64,000 bases of DNA, from NCBI RefSeq assembly GCF_000312665.1, contig NZ_HF536773.1, positions 1,111,468 through 1,175,467 on the forward strand, read 5' to 3'. Numbering within the stretch: position 1 is the stretch's first letter; each line of letters starts with the position of its first letter. Positions 59,887 to 64,000 of this stretch are shown one piece after another. The DNA comes from Rhizobium mesoamericanum STM3625. GTDB lineage: Bacteria; Pseudomonadota; Alphaproteobacteria; Rhizobiales; Rhizobiaceae. The notes beneath the pieces were generated by a model, which saw nothing but the letters and a program-made list of their open reading frames with translations, was not told where the DNA came from and did not search any database. The position numbers were made by a program, and so were the translations under genes.

Positions 59887-60813
59887 ATGTGGAACGAGCA
59901 GGGGGTCTTACGCATCTCAATTGCGGCCACCATGGTGATAGCCGCACTTGGCATCGTCTTCGGTATTCTTTCAGGCTCTTTTTCCATCGCCTTTGATGGA
60001 GTCTACTCGCTTGCTGATGCAGCGTTGACCGGGCTTGCGTTATGGGTTTCCAGCCTGATTGTGAAGTCGGCGCAGAACGATGCTCTGTCTGGTAGAATTC
60101 GCAACCGCTTCACCATGGGTTTCTGGCATCTGGAGCCGATGGTACTCATGCTCAATGGTTGTCTGCTGATGGCCGTGTCAGTCTATGCGTTGATCAATGC
60201 GATCATCAGCGTCCTCAATGGCGGGCACGAACTTCATTTCGGCGTTGCGATCGCGTATTCCGCCACGACGGTGGTTCTGTGCACCGTCGTCGCTGTCATC
60301 GCGATCAGGATGAACCGGCGTTTGAAATCCGATTTCATCTCCCTCGATATCAAAGCCTGGATCATGTCGGGCGGTATCGCGCTTGCGCTGCTTATCGCGT
60401 TTCTGGTTGGCCTCGCCGTAAAACAGACGCCTGCTGCCTGGATTGCCAATTATGTAGACCCGCTGGTGTTGGGCCTCGTCTGCCTCGTCATGATTCCGCT
60501 TCCGATCGGTACGGTCTGGAAGGCGCTAACCGAGATCCTGCTGATGGCACCCGTCGAACTCAAGGAGCATGTCGATCACGTTGCATCGCGCACGGTTCGC
60601 AGCCTGGGGTTCCTCTCTTATCGCGCCTATGTCGCCCGCGTCGGCCGGGCCACGCAAATAGAACTCTATTTCATCGTCCCGGAGGGCCTTCCACCCAAGA
60701 CGGTCGAGGAATGGGATGCGCTTCGAGATGAGATCGGTGCTGCAATCGGGGATGAGAGCGCCAATCGCTGGCTCACGATCGCCTTCACCGCAGATGCCGA
60801 ATGGGCCGAATAA
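59887..60813 (+). CDS. Cation diffusion facilitator family transporter
   Basis: Exports divalent metals such as Zn2+, Co2+, Mn2+ or Fe2+ in exchange for protons. Codes for 308 residues with six hydrophobic segments: LRISIAATMVIAALGIVFGIL, FDGVYSLADAALTGLALWVSSLIV (where the metal-binding aspartates of helix two are expected), FWHLEPMVLMLNGCLLMAVSV and later ones, then a cytoplasmic C-terminal domain from about 215. The ATG follows GGGAGG by six bases. The metal cannot be told from sequence. It stands alone. Confidence 0.87.
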   Translation: MWNEQGVLRISIAATMVIAALGIVFGILSGSFSIAFDGVYSLADAALTGLALWVSSLIVKSAQNDALSGRIRNRFTMGFWHLEPMVLMLNGCLLMAVSVYALINAIISVLNGGHELHFGVAIAYSATTVVLCTVVAVIAIRMNRRLKSDFISLDIKAWIMSGGIALALLIAFLVGLAVKQTPAAWIANYVDPLVLGLVCLVMIPLPIGTVWKALTEILLMAPVELKEHVDHVASRTVRSLGFLSYRAYVARVGRATQIELYFIVPEGLPPKTVEEWDALRDEIGAAIGDESANRWLTIAFTADAEWAE

Positions 60814-61185
60814 GCTGCCCGGCTCGGCTTCGAGATGCTTTTGCTCCCGGGGACCGTTCGAGGTCCGCTCGTCGGGCGAGCTACCAGCAGTCAGTCACGT
60901 TGCGTTCGCGCGTTTTGACGACATCAGTCGCGCCGCTCGGATCCCCACCAAGTGTTAGAGAATGTCGTTTCGCAATGACCATTTCGAGGAACCGCATTTT
61001 GACCGAGGCCGATCCATTCAGGTGCCGGCGTCTCCCGGATTGCACCGACCCGACAGAGCAAACCCATTTCCAAAACAGGGCTCAAATGGGATGGCATTCC
61101 AGAGCAGGTCCTGGAACAGAAACATTCTTCGTTTCATTATACGACCATCTTGGTAGAGTTTCGGCCACAAACGAAGGAGGTTTCC
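60814..61185. promoter_or_regulatory. Leader region of the sulfate transport operon, 372 bases
   Basis: No gene is seen. TTCCAG/CTGGAA forms a short inverted repeat near 61094-61115. The AT-rich stretch around 61120-61145 (CATTCTTCGTTTCATTATACGAC) is the likeliest promoter of sbp. A CysB-type activator would be expected for sulfate starvation, but its loose consensus cannot be judged by eye. Confidence 0.4.
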
Positions 61186-62211
61186 ATGCAGTCGATAAAG
61201 ATCACGAGGCTTCTCGCGGCTGTGGCGCTGGTTGGCAGTGTCGCAATCGGTGGCGTTGCTCCCGCATTCGCGGATCAGACGCTTCTCAACGTATCCTACG
61301 ACCCCACAAGAGAACTGTATAAGGATTTCAACGCAGCCTTCGCTGCGAAATGGCAAAAGGATACCGGTGAGGCGGTGACGATCAAGGCTTCGCATGGTGG
61401 GTCCGGCGCCCAGGCCCGCTCGGTGATCGACGGGCTTGATGCCGACGTGGTAACCCTTGCTCTGGAGGGCGATATCGATGCGATCGCCACCAAGACCGGC
61501 AAGATCCCCGCCGACTGGAAAACAAAGTTCCCGAACAATTCAACGCCCTATACGTCGACGATCGTCTTCCTTGTTCGCAAGGGCAATCCGAAAGGCATCA
61601 AGGACTGGGCCGACCTCGTGAAAGACGACGTCCAGGTCATCACGCCCAACCCGAAGACCTCGGGCGGTGCCCGCTGGAACTTCCTTGCGGCCTGGGCCTG
61701 GGCCAAGCAGGCCAATGGCGGCGATGACACCAAGGCTCAGGAATATGTGACGACACTGCTGAAGCATGTTCCGGTTCTCGACACCGGCGCGCGCGGCGCA
61801 ACGACCACTTTCGTGCAGAGAGGCCTTGGCGACGTTCTTCTTGCCTGGGAAAACGAAGCCTATCTTTCACTTGAAGAGCTCGGTCCAGATCAGTTCGAAA
61901 TTGTCACGCCGACCTTCTCCATTCGCGCTGACCCGCCGGTCGCCGTCGTTGATGGCAATGTCGACAAGAAGGGCACCCGTAAACTCGCCGAAGCCTACCT
62001 GAACTATCTGTATTCGGACGAGGGCCAGAAGATTGCCGCGAAGCACTTCTACCGCCCGTTCAAGCCCGAAGTGGCCGATAAGTCAGATATTGCGCGCTTC
62101 CCGAACCTGAAGCTGGCGACGATCGACGACTTCGGCGGGTGGAAGGTTGCGCAACCGAAATTCTTCGGCGATGGCGGCGTATTTGACCAAATCTACAAGC
62201 CGGCACAATAA
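61186..62211 (+). CDS. sbp: Sulfate/thiosulfate ABC transporter, periplasmic binding protein
   Basis: Binds sulfate (or thiosulfate) in the periplasm. Codes for 341 residues: signal peptide MQSIKITRLLAAVALVGSVAIG... cut near AFA, then LLNVSYDPTRELYKDFNAAF, IKASHGGSGAQARSVIDGLDADVVTLALEGDID, TSTIVFLVRKGNPKGIKDWADLV, VITPNPKTSGGARWNFLAAWAWA and VTPTFSIRADPPVAVVD, the family hallmarks. A perfect AAGGAGG stands before the ATG. First gene of sbp-cysT-cysW-cysA. Confidence 0.96.
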   Translation: MQSIKITRLLAAVALVGSVAIGGVAPAFADQTLLNVSYDPTRELYKDFNAAFAAKWQKDTGEAVTIKASHGGSGAQARSVIDGLDADVVTLALEGDIDAIATKTGKIPADWKTKFPNNSTPYTSTIVFLVRKGNPKGIKDWADLVKDDVQVITPNPKTSGGARWNFLAAWAWAKQANGGDDTKAQEYVTTLLKHVPVLDTGARGATTTFVQRGLGDVLLAWENEAYLSLEELGPDQFEIVTPTFSIRADPPVAVVDGNVDKKGTRKLAEAYLNYLYSDEGQKIAAKHFYRPFKPEVADKSDIARFPNLKLATIDDFGGWKVAQPKFFGDGGVFDQIYKPAQ

Positions 62212-62219
62212 TACATCGC

Positions 62220-63077
62220 ATGAAAGCACATAGCCCCACGCGGTGGCGGTTCAGACGGCCGAGTGTCATTCCAGGCTTTGGAATGGCGCTCGGCCTTACC
62301 TTGACCTGGCTCACCCTTCTGATCCTGATACCGCTTTCGGGCCTTGCCTGGCGGTCAAGTGAGCTTGGCTGGACAAAATTCCTGGCCATTGCCTTGGATC
62401 CACGTACGCTGAGCGCTCTTCGCATCAGCTTTGGCGCCGCCTTTGCTGCGGCCTTGATCAATGCGGCCTTCGGCGTCGTGCTGGCCTGGGTGCTGGTGCG
62501 TTACCGTTTTCCAGGCAAACGCGTCATCGATGCCATGGTGGACCTGCCGTTTGCGCTGCCCACCGCCGTTGCCGGCATCGCGCTGGCGACGCTTTATGCA
62601 CCGAACGGCTGGATCGGCCAGTTTCTTACCCCGTTCGGCATCAAGATCGCCTTTACGCCGCTCGGTATCGTCGTTGCACTTGTCTTCGTTGGTTTGCCCT
62701 TCGTGGTGCGCACGGTGCAGCCTGTGATGGAGGAGATCGACAAGGAGGTCGAGGAGGCTGCAGCCACACTCGGCGCCACGCGTCTTCAGACCATCTTTCG
62801 TGTGCTTCTGCCCGGATTGGCCGCACCAGTCCTGACAGGCTTCGCGCTCGCTTTCGCGCGTGGTGTGGGTGAATACGGCTCGGTGATTTTCATCGCCGGC
62901 AACCTTCCGTTCCGGTCGGAGATCGCACCGTTGCTGATCGTCATCAAGCTTGAAGAATATAATTATGCTTCCGCGACTGCCATCGCCGCCGTGATGCTGG
63001 TCATCTCGTTCGTCATGCTATTGATTATCAACCTTATCCAGAGTTGGAGCAGACGGAGGTATGGCTATGGCGCTTGA
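62220..63077 (+). CDS. cysT: Sulfate ABC transporter, permease subunit CysT
   Basis: One of the two membrane subunits. Codes for 285 residues with six hydrophobic segments (TLTWLTLLILIPLSGLAW, FGAAFAAALINAAFGVVLAWVL, DLPFALPTAVAGIALATLYA and later ones) and the EAA loop for the ATPase: EEIDKEVEEAAATLGATRLQTIFRVLLPGL. GEYGSVIFIAGN is typical. It follows sbp by eight bases and overlaps the cysW start. Confidence 0.95.
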   Translation: MKAHSPTRWRFRRPSVIPGFGMALGLTLTWLTLLILIPLSGLAWRSSELGWTKFLAIALDPRTLSALRISFGAAFAAALINAAFGVVLAWVLVRYRFPGKRVIDAMVDLPFALPTAVAGIALATLYAPNGWIGQFLTPFGIKIAFTPLGIVVALVFVGLPFVVRTVQPVMEEIDKEVEEAAATLGATRLQTIFRVLLPGLAAPVLTGFALAFARGVGEYGSVIFIAGNLPFRSEIAPLLIVIKLEEYNYASATAIAAVMLVISFVMLLIINLIQSWSRRRYGYGA

Positions 63078-63939
63078 TACAAGCCTGCAACCGACAAAGG
63101 TGCGTTCCGCCGTTACCGAACATCGGTTCGCACGTTGGACACTGATCCTTGCCTCGCTCGTGTTCCTGACGCTGATCCTGCTTCTGCCATTGTCGGCTGT
63201 CTTCATCGAAGCGTTCCGCAAGGGTGCAGGACCGTTCCTTGAGGCATTGCAGGACGAGGAGACGTTTTCGGCCATTCGTCTGACCCTCATTGTCGCGGGC
63301 GTCAGCGTCCCCCTCAACCTGATCTTCGGCGTCGCAGCTGCCTGGGCGATCGCCAAGTTCGAGTTCAAGGGGAAGGCCTTCCTGACGACGTTGATTGATC
63401 TTCCGTTCTCGGTCTCGCCTGTAATTTCGGGTCTTGTGTTCGTCCTGCTGCTCGGCGCCAACACTCGTCTCGGCCATTGGTTGAGTGCAAACGACATCAA
63501 GATCCTGTTTGCCGTTCCCGGACTGATCCTCGCCACCATGTTCGTCACCTTCCCCTTCGTGGCGCGTGAACTGATTCCGCTGATGCAGGAGCAGGGAACG
63601 GGTGACGAAGAGGCCGCGCTTTCGCTCGGCGCCAGCGGCTGGCAAACCTTCTGGCATGTGACGTTGCCCAACATCAAATGGGGCCTGCTCTACGGCGTGC
63701 TGCTCTGCAATGCCCGCGCCATGGGCGAGTTCGGTGCCGTATCGGTGGTCTCAGGCCATATCCGGGGGCAGACCAACACCATGCCGCTGCAGGTGGAAAT
63801 TCTCTACAACGAGTACAATTTCACCGGCGCGTTCGCCGTTGCCACGCTCCTTGCCTTGCTTGCGCTCGTGACGCTTGTTTTGAAGACGCTGCTCGAAATG
63901 CGATACAGCGAAGAAATTGCCGCCAGCCGACGGCACTGA
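63067..63939 (+). CDS. cysW: Sulfate ABC transporter, permease subunit CysW
   Basis: Second membrane subunit. Codes for 290 residues: LILASLVFLTLILLLPLSAVF, LIVAGVSVPLNLIFGVAAAWAI, DLPFSVSPVISGLVFVLLLG, and the EAA loop EQGTGDEEAALSLGASGWQTFWHVTLPNIKWGL, then GEFGAVSVVSGHIRGQTNTMPLQVE. Two close starts exist (63061 and 63067); the second is six bases from GGAGGT and is preferred. The start lies within the last codons of cysT. Confidence 0.95.
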   Translation: MALDTSLQPTKVRSAVTEHRFARWTLILASLVFLTLILLLPLSAVFIEAFRKGAGPFLEALQDEETFSAIRLTLIVAGVSVPLNLIFGVAAAWAIAKFEFKGKAFLTTLIDLPFSVSPVISGLVFVLLLGANTRLGHWLSANDIKILFAVPGLILATMFVTFPFVARELIPLMQEQGTGDEEAALSLGASGWQTFWHVTLPNIKWGLLYGVLLCNARAMGEFGAVSVVSGHIRGQTNTMPLQVEILYNEYNFTGAFAVATLLALLALVTLVLKTLLEMRYSEEIAASRRH

Positions 63940-63949
63940 AGGAATTAGA

Positions 63950-64000
63950 ATGGAAGTTCGCGTACAAAACCTGCGCAAAGAATTCGACCGCTTTCCGGCA
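63950..64000 (+). CDS. cysA: Sulfate ABC transporter ATPase CysA, N-terminal 17 codons (cut by window edge)
   Basis: The last 51 bases encode MEVRVQNLRKEFDRFPA, the usual beginning of the CysA ATPase, ten bases after the cysW stop. GGAAT precedes the ATG. The Walker motifs would lie outside the window. Confidence 0.85.
   Translation, partial: MEVRVQNLRKEFDRFPA

Noticed and set aside
1..64000. tRNA, rRNA, CRISPR arrays or insertion sequences
   Set aside because: Read through for cloverleaf-like blocks, regular direct repeats and transposase motifs; none was convincing, though a covariance search was not possible here.

Overview
The window looks like part of a large replicon (plasmid, megaplasmid or chromid) of an alphaproteobacterium of the family Rhizobiaceae (Rhizobium, Sinorhizobium/Ensifer or a close relative). 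The reasons are GC-rich codon use, a RepA/RepB partition pair of the repABC type with two matching parS palindromes, the aerobic cobalamin genes in the order cobFGHIJKLM, and the general look of the proteins. This is inferred from recognised families and not from a database search.

Layout. 1-3604 (minus strand): dTDP-rhamnose genes rmlB-rmlD-rmlA with a polyprenyl-phosphate glycosylphosphotransferase. 4124-5779: a small secreted protein and a secreted beta-helix protein. 5809-22494 (minus strand): a long, tightly packed cluster that reads as an alginate-type polymannuronate system, in the order algD, alg8, alg44 (PilZ), a giant AlgG-like epimerase with a roughly 670-residue helical-repeat front half, an AlgL-like lyase, and three secreted Sel1/TPR proteins of 983, 958 and 429 residues. 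No AlgE porin and no acetylation genes are present. 23362-26011: two membrane proteins. 26751-36854: an ammonia-generating island of an arginine:ornithine antiporter, arginine deiminase, urease genes ureG / ureDABC, a urea transporter, a nickel transporter and ureF; ureE is missing. 36975-43716: a GntP-type permease, a polytopic membrane protein, an SBP56-type methanethiol oxidase, a Do/HtrA protease and a fatty-acid-hydroxylase-type membrane enzyme. 43853-46165: a LuxR-type regulator and a TIM-barrel isomerase with a double palindrome upstream. 46182-53235: cobM-cobF, with cobK flipped. 53307-56870: parS, repA, repB and, in the place where repC is expected, a protein that does not look like RepC. 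57000-64000: a Bax-inhibitor-1 family protein, an ECF sigma / anti-sigma pair, a small secreted protein, a cation efflux protein and the start of a sulfate ABC transporter operon (sbp, cysT, cysW, cysA).

How the parts work together. In the alginate-like cluster AlgD would make GDP-mannuronate, Alg8 with Alg44 would polymerise and export it under cyclic-di-GMP control, and the periplasmic AlgG-like, AlgL-like and Sel1 proteins would process and guide the chain; how the chain crosses the outer membrane is unexplained. In the urease island nickel and urea import feed the enzyme, and with arginine deiminase both routes release ammonia, which suits acid tolerance or nitrogen scavenging. The cob genes carry precorrin-2-derived intermediates towards hydrogenobyrinic acid, the middle part of oxygen-dependent B12 synthesis. 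No tRNA, rRNA, CRISPR array or insertion sequence was recognised.
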